From: Monoplex corrugatus
Taxonomy: Eukaryota > Mollusca > Gastropoda > Littorinimorpha > Ranellidae
Direction of reading: 5' to 3'
NCBI GenBank assembly: GCA_030674185.1
Contig: JAPXFY010000015.1
Location: forward strand, 22,683,486-22,747,485
Length of the DNA: 64,000 nucleotides
Made by a program: the position numbers and the translations under genes
Notes under the pieces: model-generated
Database searches by the model: none
What the model saw: the letters and a program-made list of their open reading frames with translations, nothing else
What the model was told of the DNA's origin: nothing
In this document: positions 35,471 to 46,080 of the stretch, one piece after another
How positions within the stretch are numbered: position 1 is the stretch's first letter
How the letters are laid out: each line of letters begins with the position of its first letter

Positions 35471-36096
35471 GTTTATGAAAATATAAAACATTACCAAAGT
35501 AAAAATAACATCTGTAATTAAAAGACGAATGAAAGATAAAACAATGTACATCTAAGTGCTATCATACACCGACTCACTGCAAAAAAATATTCCTAAGCAA
35601 GAAATAATGCTGTGTTACAAAATGCAGCGGAAAAGATCAAGAAATCTATGGCAGATATAGATCTGGGCTGAGTTCGACCGCACACTGTCAATAGATCAAT
35701 GTACATCGTGCGCACACTTTGACAGCCAGCGGAAAGTGGGGATGGGGGAGAGAGAGACTCCCCCCCCCCCCCCCAAAAAAACAAAAAAAAAAACGTATGC
35801 ACCAAAACGTGAATGCATCTCTAGATCTAAAAATCAGCATTGAGTCTTTGTGTGGAATATGTGAAAACTCAGTGCTGTTCTGTGCCCTGTACACCTACAT
35901 TACGGCACCGCCTCTTGCTATTACAGTTAAGTGTCCCTGCGATGTTTCTTTCGGCATGACATCATGCATTCATGCATCTTTCATCATATGTATAGATTAA
36001 CAGCAAGAGAAATAAACTGCTTACTACACCACCAGTTGAAAAATGCATGTATTTTGCATTGTGACAGTCAGTTTCTTAACTTAGTTTTTTCCCATT

Positions 36097-36105
36097 AACT
36101 GTCAA
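36097..36105 (+). repeat. Target-site duplication, left (RTE element)
   Basis: AACTGTCAA here and at 39212-39220 bracket the retrotransposon. Confidence 0.8.
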
Positions 36106-36199
36106 AGTCCAACCCCTCGTCCACGTCGTGGGAGACGGAAACAGGTCAAGCTGGCTAACGGGGCTCTGGTGAAGCTGTGACTGGCCTAGCAAGCCGACA

Positions 36200-38359
36200 G
36201 TGGATTCTTCAACCGCTAAGAAAACTAAAAGGAGATACAAACGGACGGATACCAACGGAAAAAGACCTCGCAATGGAAACGGACATCGAGATAGGAATAG
36301 CGACTACACTGGAACATGGAACATCTGCGGCCTAACAGACAAGGAACCAGAAATTGTGGAATTCATGACCAAAAGAAAGATCTCCATCCTGGGCATTTCA
36401 GACACTAGGAAGAAAGGAGAAGGAACGAAAGAAATCCATTCAAACTTTGTTCTCATCTGGAGTGGTGTCAGGAAAGACCAGAGAGCAACGCATGGTGTGG
36501 GATTCATCCTACACCCAGACATAGCAAAGAATCTCATGAGTACAGAATACATATCAGAAAGATTGATTAAAATCGGTGTAAGAAAGTCCAACAAAATCGT
36601 CTACTATATCCAAGCATATGCACCGTGTAACGATTCGTACTCAGAAGAGGAGAAAGACTCATTCTATCAAGAGCTCTCCGACCTCATCAACAGCACCCCT
36701 GACAAAGAGGACCTGTATGTCATGGGGGATTTCAACGGCAGAGTTGGTGAGAGAAGAAACCCGTGGACAAAACATCTTGGACCCCACAGTGACCACAGAA
36801 CACCTTGCAATTACAACGGGAACCACGTGCTGGAACTATGTGCAGAGCATGATCTGATCATCACCAACACCTTTTTCCAACATCGAGCCTCCCAAATTTA
36901 CACCTGGTACAAATGGAACGACCTCAGCATCTCGTCTCAAATCGACTTCATACTTGCAAGATCTAGAACACGTTACGCCATCAAAGACTCAAAAGCCATC
37001 CCCAATGCCAACCTTGACACTGACCACAGGCCTGTCATTCTGGCCTCCAGTACTCAGAAGGAAAAAATAACAACTGCTAGGAAGAACCAGCCTGAAAAGA
37101 TCAACCTCCTCAAACTGGAAGAGAAAGAAGTGCAAGAACAGATTGAAAGTGCTATCAAGGTGAAACTTGACCCCATTGATACAACCCCCCTCATCATGGA
37201 ACAAGCCTGGGACACCTTCAAGCCAGCTCTCTTGAACACCTTAAGGGAAGTTTGCGGGACAAAGAAATGTAGAGGTAAAAACAGGAAAGCTACAGCCTGG
37301 TGGAACCAAGAGGTGAAGGAAGCCATCAAGAAAAAGAAGCAGCTATATAAAGCTTGGGTCAAGACCAAGATAGAAGAGGACTACGTCAAGTACAGAATCG
37401 CAAGAAGACATAGTAAACGTGTTGTGAAAGCCTCCAAAGAAAAATCTTGGGCGACCTATGGAGAGAAGTTAAGTGAAATTTGCAAGAACTCCCCAAGAGA
37501 ATTTTTCAAAAGTGTGAAGACGATGAGAGTAAGAGATGAGCCATTCAACCCAACAACAGTAGTGAATGATGCAAATGGAGAGGCACTACACAAAGAAGAG
37601 GAAATTCTGAAAAGATGGGAAGACTATTTTAAAGACCTTTTAAACCCATCTGGAGTCCAGGCTTCCAGCTCCCAGTTCTCACCACGCTATAAAGACCAGT
37701 TAGAGCCCCAAATCCTTGAAGCAGAAACACGAAAAGCAATTAAGACCAGCCCAAAGGGCAAAGCAGCAGGCAATGATGGCATAACAACTGAAGCCATCCT
37801 TGCATGCGGAGAAACGGGAGTTAAGTGGCTCACCATCATCTTCCAGAAAGCATGGGAAGAGAGGAAAGTACCAATGGACTGGCAAAATGCAATAGTGGTG
37901 CCAATTTGGAAGAAGAAGGGCAGCAAGAAAGACTGCAGCACATACAGAGGCATTTCACTTCTCAGCCATGTAGGGAAAATGTATGCAAAGATTCTGGAAC
38001 AGCGCACAAGAGCCAAAGCAGAACACCTACTGAGCAATGCCCAGTTTGGCTTTCGGAAAGGAAGAGGGTGCACAGATGCCATTTTCGCACTCCGACAGCT
38101 GTGTGAAAGAGCCATCGAATACAACCAAGACCTGCATACAGTATTCGTTGATCAAGAAAAAGCTTTTGACCGAGTCAACAGAGACAAGCTCTGGAAGATC
38201 CTGGAGCAGTACGACGTGAAGGGGCAGTTGCTTGATAACATCAGAGCAATCTATGCCAACAGTAGGAGCGCAGTCCGAACAGCCAGTGGAACATCGGACT
38301 GGTTCCCGGTTACATCAGGGGTCAGGCAAGGCTGCGTACTCTCTCCCTTCTCTTCGTGA
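36200..38359 (+). CDS. RTE-like endonuclease-reverse transcriptase, N-terminal part
   Basis: 719 codons. After a basic leader (KKTKRRYKRT), an APE-type endonuclease occupies about residues 34-285: GTWNICGL, FMTKRKISILGISDTRKKGE, YVMGDFNGRVG (catalytic D/N), SQIDFIL and DTDHRPVI (catalytic D-H). A linker rich in lysine follows. RT motifs then appear in order: GKAAGNDGI, TYRGISLLS, NAQFGFRKGRGCTDA, VFVDQEKAFDRV (first catalytic Asp) and SGVRQGCVLSP. The frame breaks right after CVLSP by a one-base loss in the CTCTCCCTTC stretch, before the FADD box, giving a premature stop. The protein would nick target DNA and copy the element RNA at the nick. As it stands it is probably inactive. Confidence 0.92.
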   Translation: MDSSTAKKTKRRYKRTDTNGKRPRNGNGHRDRNSDYTGTWNICGLTDKEPEIVEFMTKRKISILGISDTRKKGEGTKEIHSNFVLIWSGVRKDQRATHGVGFILHPDIAKNLMSTEYISERLIKIGVRKSNKIVYYIQAYAPCNDSYSEEEKDSFYQELSDLINSTPDKEDLYVMGDFNGRVGERRNPWTKHLGPHSDHRTPCNYNGNHVLELCAEHDLIITNTFFQHRASQIYTWYKWNDLSISSQIDFILARSRTRYAIKDSKAIPNANLDTDHRPVILASSTQKEKITTARKNQPEKINLLKLEEKEVQEQIESAIKVKLDPIDTTPLIMEQAWDTFKPALLNTLREVCGTKKCRGKNRKATAWWNQEVKEAIKKKKQLYKAWVKTKIEEDYVKYRIARRHSKRVVKASKEKSWATYGEKLSEICKNSPREFFKSVKTMRVRDEPFNPTTVVNDANGEALHKEEEILKRWEDYFKDLLNPSGVQASSSQFSPRYKDQLEPQILEAETRKAIKTSPKGKAAGNDGITTEAILACGETGVKWLTIIFQKAWEERKVPMDWQNAIVVPIWKKKGSKKDCSTYRGISLLSHVGKMYAKILEQRTRAKAEHLLSNAQFGFRKGRGCTDAIFALRQLCERAIEYNQDLHTVFVDQEKAFDRVNRDKLWKILEQYDVKGQLLDNIRAIYANSRSAVRTASGTSDWFPVTSGVRQGCVLSPFSS

Positions 38360-39195
38360 TCTACATGGACCAGATTACAAAGGAAGCCAATCCAGATCTG
38401 GAGGCCCTGAACGAACTATTATTTGCTGACGACCAGTCCTTGATGAATCAGAACAAAGCAGCTCTTCAAGAACACACAGACCAACTCAACACAAGCTGCG
38501 AGAAGTATGATATGAAGATCAGTATCAACAAAACAGAAGTTATGTCTGTCAGCAGAAATCCAGGAAAGCTGGACATCAACATCAACGGCACCCAGCTGAA
38601 ACAGACCAAAGAATTTAAATACCTTGGCAGCCTCTTCACTGAAGATGGAAAATTGGACAGAGAGATAGAAACAAGATGCCAGAAAGCGAACGCAGTCAGT
38701 TACCAACTCGCCCCCCTTCTGAAATATCCCAGCATCCCAGTGAGCACCAAGGCAAAACTCATCAACGCCATCTTCGTTCCAACACTCACATACCAGTGTC
38801 AGACATGGGCCCTAACAAAAGCCTTAGAGAGAAAATTGGTCACATGTGAAATGCGCTGCCTGAGAAAAGCTGTCAACAAGACCAGACGCGACAAGATCAA
38901 GAATGAGGTGATCAGAAACATGGTCGGACTAACACCAATTCTCCACCATGTCGAACAACAAAGGATCAGGTGGTTTGGTCACCTCACCAGAATGCCGCCC
39001 GACCAACCGGCCCTACGGGCATACACCACCAGATACACTGGCTGGAAAGCCAGAGGTAGACCACGGAGACGATGGAGCGACTCCGTGGCTGACACCCTGC
39101 GAGCCCATGACCTGTCACTCTATCAAGCCTCCCGCCTTGCTGCAGACAGACGTCTGTGTCTCCCCGCGACGCCGAAGGGCACCAGCGGCAGATGA
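38356..39195 (+). pseudogene. RTE-like reverse transcriptase, C-terminal part after frameshift
   Basis: Continues the same protein in another frame. YMDQITKEANPDL leads to LLFADDQ, which holds the two catalytic aspartates of the RT active site; KTEVMSVSRNPGK and FKYLGSLF (thumb) follow. The tail is rich in basic residues and ends KARGRPRRRW ... TPKGTSGR with TGA at 39193-39195. The start given is only the first ATG; the true coding junction lies at about 38345. It has no independent function without the upstream part. Confidence 0.9.
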
Positions 39196-39211
39196 AAGAA
39201 AGAAGAAGAAG

Positions 39212-39220
39212 AACTGTCAA
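39212..39220 (+). repeat. Target-site duplication, right (RTE element)
   Basis: AACTGTCAA, identical to 36097-36105. Confidence 0.8.
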
Positions 39221-39559
39221 TGTGTTGCGACAGAGTACTTTCTGCTGGTTTTATCAAAAATCTTACAGCTATGATGAGTCAGACATAAATGATGTAGAAC
39301 CACAGACACTAGATCTAGAATTTACCGCGGCCAGTGGCTTGCAGCTTAATGCTGGCACTGAAAGAGCAGACCGTCGCTTTGTACGATTCCCTGGCACTAA
39401 GCAGCTGTTTTGTTTGTCACGGTGGCTCAGTGAGTGCGTTCAACTAAACAGTAGGCTGTGCACAGCCTATGTTAATTAACATACGACATTAATGTTTGTA
39501 CATTTAGACTGATGTTAAAACATAACTACAGACATTTTCAACAACTAAAACCTTATTGC

Positions 39560-40290
39560 AAGCTAAAAAGTCATATTTATAATAGAAAACATGTGACTCA
39601 GTTTAATCTGTGATTTGAACAGTTAAATAGTTTCATCCGTGACAAGAAAAATGGTGTGACAACACAACTTGTCTTACTCATCTTGATCATGCTCAGCCAT
39701 TTTGGCGGGAAAGAAATATTCCATCAGGCCTTGAATGCTCCTTGATCAAACAAAATGTTGGACTGGCTTTTCCAGAGGCAGTAGCTCATACTTTATAGGG
39801 CATAGTTTCATCCGTGACAGGTGTTACACGAACGCTAAAAACTCACGTAGTTTCCAAAGTTTCCAAAGTAGTGCTGATCAGTTCTATTCAGACAGTTTTA
39901 TGCATAAAACTTGAAAAGCCCTATATCATTGCAGTTTTTAATCTTTTTTTTTTCACTGTGATTGATCAAAGCACTGCAGGCCTGTGACACAAAAGTGTCA
40001 CGAATGAAACCTTATATTTACACTTTAATATAGCAGAATATACGACAAAAATAGGCAAAAAACCCAAATGAAATTATAAGCTAGTGAGTAACCTTGATAA
40101 GAAACCAAAAAATACGTATATAGGTACAACCATTGGTTTAACACCAAACTTTATTCTCAGCCTACTACACCTATCTGTAAATGGAAGGTTGAAATTTGAG
40201 CAAAAGTGTAAATATAAACTTGACTGGCTAATAAATGATTTGTTCAACTTCCATGAATTCATGTCTACTATTTGATCTGACATTTAAAGC
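39560..40290. repeat. Continuation of the TTTCATCYGTGAC-motif region
   Basis: Motifs at 39629 and 39807 (GTTTCATCCGTGACA) and an inverted one at about 39984-40012 (GTGACACAAAAGTGTCAC is itself a hairpin). A 63-codon frame at 40084-40275 (plus strand, SNLDKKPKNTYIGTTIGLTP ...) is not recognised and has no other support. Possibly the remains of a larger element split by the RTE insertion. Confidence 0.4.
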
Positions 40291-40397
40291 TCAGTATCTA
40301 GGATTGTTCAGGCTGTGTAAAGGCAAAAAAATTAGTTGCAGTGATTTGAACTAGGAAAGTCACCCCAAAGCACCTTTTGACCCTGGCTCATATACAT

Positions 40398-40432
40398 ATA
40401 TATGCATATATATATATATATGTGTGTGTGTG

Positions 40433-40524
<92 letters not shown>

Positions 40525-40532
40525 CGCGCGCG
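40398..40532. repeat. (TA)n-(GT)n-(GC)n compound microsatellite
   Basis: ATATATAT tracts alternate with GT and end in GCGTGCGCGCGCGC. Confidence 0.95.
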
Positions 40533-40948
40533 CTGAATTGTTTGTTAAAACACTCAGCACAGAAGTTTTCTGACAAATTGTATTATGATCGTTCTATTAG
40601 ATTTTTTACCGCACACGTTTTTAATGCTCGTACCTACTTTTCATAAACATAAATAAACATAAACATATCACATCGCAAGCAGGAAAATATAATACAATCA
40701 AATTGCAGTACGATTACAATTGAGTTGATTTATTAACTTAACAAGTAAAAACACAAAAGGCTGTTTGTGTGAAACACTTATTGCACTCTGTCACTCACCA
40801 CCCCATCCCATCCACTAGAAAACTTGTGGATAGGTCGGGGAGATTAGAGGTCGAGAGTTTATCAGCCTTGTGTCCTTTGCCTTTCTCTATCGTGCTTTCG
40901 TAAAATGCTTGGATCTTTTGTGGGATGAAGCGCTGTACAAGGTGTATT

Positions 40949-41055
40949 TTTGTTGTTGTTGTTGTTGTTGTTGTTAGTAGTAGTAGTAGTAGTAGTAATA
41001 GTAATAGTAGTAGTAGTGGCAGCAGCAGCAGTAGCAGTAATAGTAGTAGTAGTAT
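40949..41055. repeat. (TTG)n-(TAG)n trinucleotide repeat
   Basis: TTG run followed by TAG/CAG triplets, giving Val- and Ser-rich artefact frames. Confidence 0.95.
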
Positions 41056-41059
41056 ACCT

Positions 41060-42270
41060 TATCTACCGAGTATTAAAAACCTGCTAAAGGAAACAAAATC
41101 CAAACAATTTGTTGTACAACTTCGCACGTAGAGTGTAGTTGTCCTCAAAATCTTGGCGCACTGTAAGTTATCTGAGAAGGGGAATAATTTTAAAACTGAG
41201 AAAAAAGAAAAGTTCTTTCCCTCTACTCAATACCTTCCTTCTTAAAGCTGGCACGGCAAGACTGGATAAATCTTATGAGAACACGAAAAAGAGATCAGAA
41301 AGTCTACAGAAAGTGGGAAAGAAAAACATTTACGCATGCGTCTTGTGTATTAGTGTTGTTAATCTGGGGGAGGCGAATGGTTCCAAGATGTACTGCTGGA
41401 TGATTCCTAAAATTCTAACACATATAACAAATAATGTGTTATCCAACTTGTAATATTCTTATAAACCATTGCATCATTTCATTATATCATAACTGATAGT
41501 TTGACTTTATGACAACATCGACTACAGATCATGCAATCTTCCAAACAGTTACAACAATGATGAATTAATGTAGGCCTACTCATACTGTTGTTGATGATGG
41601 TAGTGGTGGTTTCAGAAACGGTTTTTCTTGCAAACAATGACTCTTGTGCCCGATATCTGTTTGCAGACGAGGGCAAATTCAGAGTGTGCCACATGAGTAG
41701 TCAGAAATGTTTTCGGTATAGCCACACCAACAAAAAGGCCATCATTCCATTCTGTAGGCCTATTATGAAGAAAGCTAACTTCAAGAAATACCCAGGTGTG
41801 CTAACACTACTTACATTTTCCAGGCCGTATGGACTCAGTATACATTTTTTTTTTTAATGTATGAGACATTAATTGTTAGAACATAGACCTTTCGCTGCCA
41901 AACAAATTATTGGTTTCTTGTTATACATAGATGGGCCTTGGCTTCAGAAATGCACCAATCAACATGGGAAGCAACTTCAGCTTCATATCAACAGTTTTAA
42001 TTCGTGTAAAATTGCCTCCCTTAGCAAACTTTATTTACTCCTTTTCTCGTGAGAATTTTTGTCGTTAGAGTTTTTCCCCTTTTTGTTGCAACCGAACGTG
42101 TTCCCTTATTTTTAATATTCTTCTTGCTACAGAATGTTTCAATAACCACACGTTATAACAAAGAACAGTTAAGAGTGGGTTTCTGAGATTTAAAACTCTC
42201 TAAACTGATTGTTTACCACGGTATGGCATGTGTCTGTGTGAAATATAATACATGTATAGGCCTACAGATT
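41060..42270. other. 1.2 kb without a supported gene
   Basis: Mixed unique DNA. A plus-strand frame at 41588-41857 has several Lys/Phe-rich positions but no domain and no splice evidence. This lies downstream of the gene 1 stop and may include its 3' flank. Confidence 0.4.
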
Positions 42271-42272
42271 TA

Positions 42273-42545
42273 CGTAAGATCACAAACGAACAAACGCCAA
42301 ATACAAAAATTAGGAGAAAAAGGCTAAAACTTCCCTGCTGCTTCGTCCAGTGGGAGAAGAGGACTAAATAGTCCTTGTTCTTTTGTTATCTTACTTTTAT
42401 ACTTGACAAAGGCCATTTAGCCGAACATTTGAGCCTGTCTTATCTGGTTGTATTAAATATGTATTCTGGTTCTATTTTCGTGTTTTTCTGGTTCCTGTTT
42501 GCTTAAACGCGGGCAGTCGCACTTGTTTCGGATTTAGTACGCATA
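42273..42545 (+). repeat. Penelope/foldback-type repeat, copy 1
   Basis: Shares with 50520-50845 a short arm (ATCACAAACGAACAAACGCC, CTTCCCTGCTGCTTCGTCCA), an inverted junction, then CTTGACAAAGGCCATTTAGC with CGAACATTTG, TGGTTGTATTAAATA and GGTTCCTGTTTGCTTAAACG CGGGCAGTC. The GGCC..GGCC-type stem followed by GAA(A) is hammerhead-like. Confidence 0.55.
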
Positions 42546-42703
42546 CAGTCCCACAACGTTCACTACCACAGTATCACACAGATTTGCTCAGTCAGTGAAA
42601 ATGATGATATAATGGTCAGACAAAATGATGAGGCAGAGAGTTAGAACACGGGAAGAGGTAGAGGTAGCAAGCAGGAAACCATGAACAAAACAGAAGAAGC
42701 AAT

Positions 42704-42724
42704 AAACACACACACACACACACA

Positions 42725-42774
<50 letters not shown>

Positions 42775-42962
42775 TGCACATAATCACACTCACGCACACA
42801 AGCTTAATTACACACATTCGTCATTCATTTACTCTTACGTACACACACACACGCACATACAACTATAAATGCACATGCACAAGCACACCAATCCATAAAT
42901 TCATTCACTCGCCCCCCCCCCACACACACACACGTGCGCGCGCACGCACGCGTACACACACA
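42704..42962. repeat. (CA)n microsatellite, interrupted, with (CG) runs
   Basis: CA tracts with GCGCGCACGCACGCG and C9-type interruptions; ends about 50 bases after the gene 1 stop codon on the minus strand. Confidence 0.95.
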
Positions 42963-43011
42963 GATTTCAGAACAACGATCCCATCCCATTACACTTAAAA
43001 GAGCACATAGG

Positions 43012-43605
43012 TCATATCCTTTCTACAATAATGTCCTCTTTGGAAGTGGACGCCACAGCCAGTACCGTGTCTCCACCAGAAGGAAGAGATAATCTAGCAG
43101 CCTGGTTCGAGGCACTACTGTATGTAGGATGCTCGTAAACGTCCTTATAGTGAGGATCCAGCCACCTAGGCTGAAAATGCGGGTCAGAGTCCGATCTCAG
43201 ATTTTTGTGCTGAAAAGTCTCGTGCCTAGGCGTATCCGAGTCCATCCGGGGTCGATTGACATACAGAGGAACTCCGAAGTTCTCGGTCACGTGAGCTTCT
43301 CCACCTGAAATCGTTTGAACTGTCGTTGCATCATTTCTGGTTCCTTCATCCTCGCGCATGCGCTTCTCCATCTTTTTCTGACTGCTCCCGCAAGCGCAGA
43401 GGGGTTTGCCTTCGCGCAGGCGCCGTTTGGTTCTGACAGTGAGGGGAATGAGGAGGACGAAAAGGCAGATGGCGAGGACGACCACACCAACGTACAAGGC
43501 GGCCCCTTCGCGTTTGGGTCCGTTGTGCTCGATGCTGATGACGATAGCTATGGGGTTGGACACGACTTCAAACTCCTGGTCTGTTACATGCCGAACTGCT
43601 ACTAC
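43012..43605 (-). CDS. Gene 1 (type I membrane protein), last exon: membrane helix and tail
   Basis: 594 bases: acceptor TTCCGCATAG after a pyrimidine-rich stretch, stop TGA at 43012. The first 45 residues end the ectodomain (VVAVRHVTDQEFEVV, SNPIAIVISIEHNG). ALYVGVVVLAICLFVLLIPL then forms a single membrane helix, followed by the stop-transfer RTKRRLREGK. A cytoplasmic tail of about 130 residues follows, with CACG, acidic/basic KKMEKRMREDEGT and a Tyr/Pro/His-rich part (PHYKDVYEHPTYSS). No catalytic or adaptor domain is recognised. YKDVYEHPTY could offer phosphotyrosine sites (inference). Phase 0 from exon 3 fits. Confidence 0.8.
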   Translation of the reverse strand, partial: VVAVRHVTDQEFEVVSNPIAIVISIEHNGPKREGAALYVGVVVLAICLFVLLIPLTVRTKRRLREGKPLCACGSSQKKMEKRMREDEGTRNDATTVQTISGGEAHVTENFGVPLYVNRPRMDSDTPRHETFQHKNLRSDSDPHFQPRWLDPHYKDVYEHPTYSSASNQAARLSLPSGGDTVLAVASTSKEDIIVERI

Positions 43606-43704
43606 CTATGCGGAAGAAAAAGGACAATTGTACGTATGAATGGCTGGGGAAAATGTCGATCACAGTTATTCTACAGTATCAACGTTATTTCCTGATTGAG
43701 GGGG

Positions 43705-44000
43705 CGTGATAGTCAAGTGGATAAGGCGTCAGATTACACTTGGATGGTCTGGGTTAAATACTACCCGCGACCAGTCGCCATTGTAGTGATCAGCCCGATG
43801 GACTATCGACTTGAAAGTTGTTGGTTCGAATCCCTGTCAGTGTGTTGAAAACTTCATATATAATTTTTCGGCTTCAACTGGTTCCTACTCAAAGTTTAGC
43901 TTGTTACAGGCTCATTAGGAAGACTAGGACCATACAGTCGAGTCTCATCCACTTCACGGTTGCATCATTGAGGTTGTTGCTCAAATATGTATGTATAGAT
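43705..44000 (+). mobile_element. tRNA-derived SINE pieces (a separate tRNA-like head, then family A)
   Basis: GTGATAGTCAAGTGGATAAG with GCGTCAGATT resembles an A box with its arm (43707-43736). From 43764, ACCAGTCGCCATTGTAGTGA, GTTGGTTCGAATCCCTGTCA (B box) and the 'GGCTCATTAGGAAGACTAGG' body belong to family A. The family A copy is truncated near 44000 and followed by CATCATCATCATCATC. Confidence 0.65.
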
Positions 44001-44346
44001 AGATAGACAGATTGGTCAGATAGCCTATCATCATCATCATCATCATGTGCCCTGCCGCATGGCGTTGGCGATCATGGCCCTCCATATGCATCTATCCCTT
44101 GTCGCCGCAAGCACATCTTCCACCCTCTCTATTCTCAGCCACCCTGCAAGTCCGTCCAATATTTTCTCCCTGGGTCTACCTGGTGCTCTGTAAGCAGTAG
44201 AAACTAACGCTACTATTGTTCCTATTATACAAATTATTACGGATATGCCCAGGAAAATAAAACCTTACACAAAGTGAGAATATTCACCCTAAAATATGCA
44301 TGGAAGAGTTTCAAGCCGACAAAAAAAACCCAAACCCGAGCCTTAC

Positions 44347-44576
44347 CACAAACTCCACCACATCGATGTCAGCAAACTCTTTCGGGTCATGCACCACTAC
44401 GTTGAGGAAGGAGTCTACAGTGAAGGCCTGCCCCTCGTGCGCTCTCTCCGGGGTACCCTCCTTCTGTTCCTGCCTCACCAGGTTAATGTCCCACACACCC
44501 CTTGTGGCAAGGAAGAAAACTCGGATGGTCTTGTCGTTGCATTGTCTGTCTTGTTTGGCAGTTTTGCGTTTTCTGG
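44347..44576 (-). CDS. Gene 1 (type I membrane protein), ectodomain exon 3
   Basis: About 230 bases, donor GTG|GTAAGG and acceptor ACTCTCAG (alternatives CTCAGCCAG, or TTTCTAG at about 44595). It reads RKRKTAKQDRQCND, KTIRVFFLATRGVWDINLVR, then EGQAFTVDSFLNVVVHDPKE and FADIDVVEFV. The first residues are basic and the remainder alternates like beta strands of an extracellular domain. Outgoing phase 0 matches the last exon. The incoming phase (two bases) does not match exon 2's phase 0 end, so an exon is missing between 44.6 and 45.4 kb, or an acceptor is misplaced. Confidence 0.65.
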
Positions 44577-44654
44577 CTGAGAGTGTATTCAAACTAGAAA
44601 GTGACAGTCACAACCGTATGTTGTTATCTAAGAACATCAAAATCTGAAAATGTG

Positions 44655-44785
44655 CTGAGAAAGAAAGAAAGGAAAGAAAGAAAAACAGACAGACAGACAG
44701 ACAGAAAGAAAGAAAAAAGAAAGAAAGAAAGAAAGGAAAAAGAAAGAAAAAAAAGTAAGAAAAAAAGAAAGAAAGAAGTGTATAA
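44655..44785. repeat. (GAAA)n with (GACA)n microsatellite
   Basis: AGAAAGAAAGGAAAG tracts around ACAGACAGACAGACAGAC. Confidence 0.95.
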
Positions 44786-45129
44786 ATAATGAATGAACAT
44801 TTTAACTGACGACCGAAAAACTAAAGAATTACACACATGGTATACATCTTTAACGATACACAATGAATGATAACTATACAAAATGGTTTTTCTAAAAATC
44901 AGTTTTATACAAATTCATCTGTCTCAGCCTCACCTGATTATAAAACTGATTAGGAAAATGGCCCCACTTTAAGGAATTATGTACCCTCCCCTCTCCCCCC
45001 TCCCCAAGACCTAGGCGTAAAGCACACGCACTTACGCACAAGCATCTATATCTCAACCACCACCTCCATCCCTGTTTGCTTCTCCCAAACGCCCACATCC
45101 AACACACCAGTCACGATCCACTACCTACC

Positions 45130-45269
45130 CCAACACAAACACACACACGCATACACACACACACACACGCGCGCGCGCGCACCCCACACAACACACACAC
45201 ACACACACATGTCCAGACCCACGTAAATACCCAACTGAGCCTTACCTGACTACTGCACTCATTAGCACA

Positions 45270-45333
<64 letters not shown>

Positions 45334-45365
45334 CATACATATACACACACACACACACACACACA

Positions 45366-45429
<64 letters not shown>

Positions 45430-45445
45430 TGTCCAGACTGAACCT
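45130..45445. repeat. (CA)n microsatellite immediately below exon 2
   Basis: Several CA tracts with GCGCGCGCGCGC. Within it, 45228-45262 carries a decayed copy of exon 2's 3' end with donor (minus: TGCTAATGAGTGCAGTAGTC then AG|GTAAGG). Confidence 0.95.
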
Positions 45446-45448
45446 TAC

Positions 45449-45636
45449 CTGGCTGTAGTACTCATTAGCGTACAGCCGAAGATTGAGGAATTCATCTTCG
45501 CCGAAGACATCTGGATTATGAGCCACACTGCCGTCCACGGGAACTTCAGACCCTGGCAATGCGCTGTCTGGGATCTTCCCAAAGTGGGACGACGTCAGTA
45601 ACGTGTACGGGTACAGCAAGCCGAGATCATTAACCA
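45449..45636 (-). CDS. Gene 1 (type I membrane protein), ectodomain exon 2
   Basis: 188 bases with acceptor GTCCTTTCAG and donor CAG|GTAAGG. Two bases complete a valine codon begun in exon 1, then VNDLGLLYPYTLLTSSHFGK, IPDSALPGSEVPVD, GSVAHNPDVFGEDEFLNL and RLYANEYYSQ. No known domain is recognised. Incoming phase 1 matches exon 1. Parts of both exon ends are duplicated in the neighbouring introns: the 5' end repeatedly upstream (45639-49370) and the 3' end downstream (about 45228-45262, perhaps 44922-44945). Confidence 0.8.
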
Positions 45637-45638
45637 CT

Positions 45639-46030
45639 GAAAGGACAAAGAAACTGATGACATAGTACAACCTGTAAACGGTATGAGCACAGCAGGGCTG
45701 GATTAATGACCACTAAGAGGTTAAATAAAAAAAAAAATTAAAAATAAAAAAATAAAAACACGAGAAATTTTTACTGGAGACTCGGGTCAACGACCACTGA
45801 AAGATAAAGAAATAAAAGACATATTTCGGTAACCGAATGGGTACACCAGGCTCCGGTCACCGACCACTGAAAGGTCAAAGTAGGTGACGTCATATTACCA
45901 TAACCGGTATGGGTACACCAGGCTCGGGTCACCGACCTCTGTAAGGTCAAAGAAGTAGAAGACAAAATACAACCGACATGGGCACAGGAGGAATAGGTCA
46001 TCTACCAATCAAAGGCCATATTCTACATAA
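45639..46030 (-). repeat. Tandem copies of the exon 2 splice acceptor region (about 72-bp unit)
   Basis: On the minus strand, copies of CCTTTCAGTGGTCGGTGACC followed by GxAGCCTGGTGTACCCAT lie at about 45685-45720, 45768-45838, 45839-45910, 45911-45979 and 45980-46028. The exon 2 start itself (TTTCAGTGGTTAATGATCTC) is the last unit. Each copy keeps a pyrimidine tract, AG and an in-frame VVGDxSLVYP-like reading, but no donor follows. Confidence 0.75.
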
Positions 46031-46080
46031 AAAAAATTAAAAAGAGAGAGAGAGAGAGAGAAAACAACAGAAGCGTAAGT

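Larger units (their letters stand above)
36106..39211 (+). mobile_element. Near full-length RTE-like non-LTR retrotransposon
   Basis: About 3.1 kb, with a short 5' leader (36106-36199), one endonuclease/reverse-transcriptase coding region and a 3' end of GATGAAAGAAAGAAGAAGAA, a short A/G-rich tail typical of the RTE group. A 9-base direct repeat (AACTGTCAA) flanks it exactly. The low number of disabling changes (one frameshift) shows a recent insertion. It lies between the two host genes and splits a region containing repeated TTTCATCYGTGAC motifs. The nearest other LINEs in the window are different clades. Confidence 0.9.

Noticed and set aside
37687..38124. Minus-strand frame of 145 codons
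   Set aside because: Antisense shadow of the RTE reverse transcriptase.
43315..43695. 126-codon plus-strand frame
   Set aside because: It is the shadow of the gene 1 last exon on the opposite strand.
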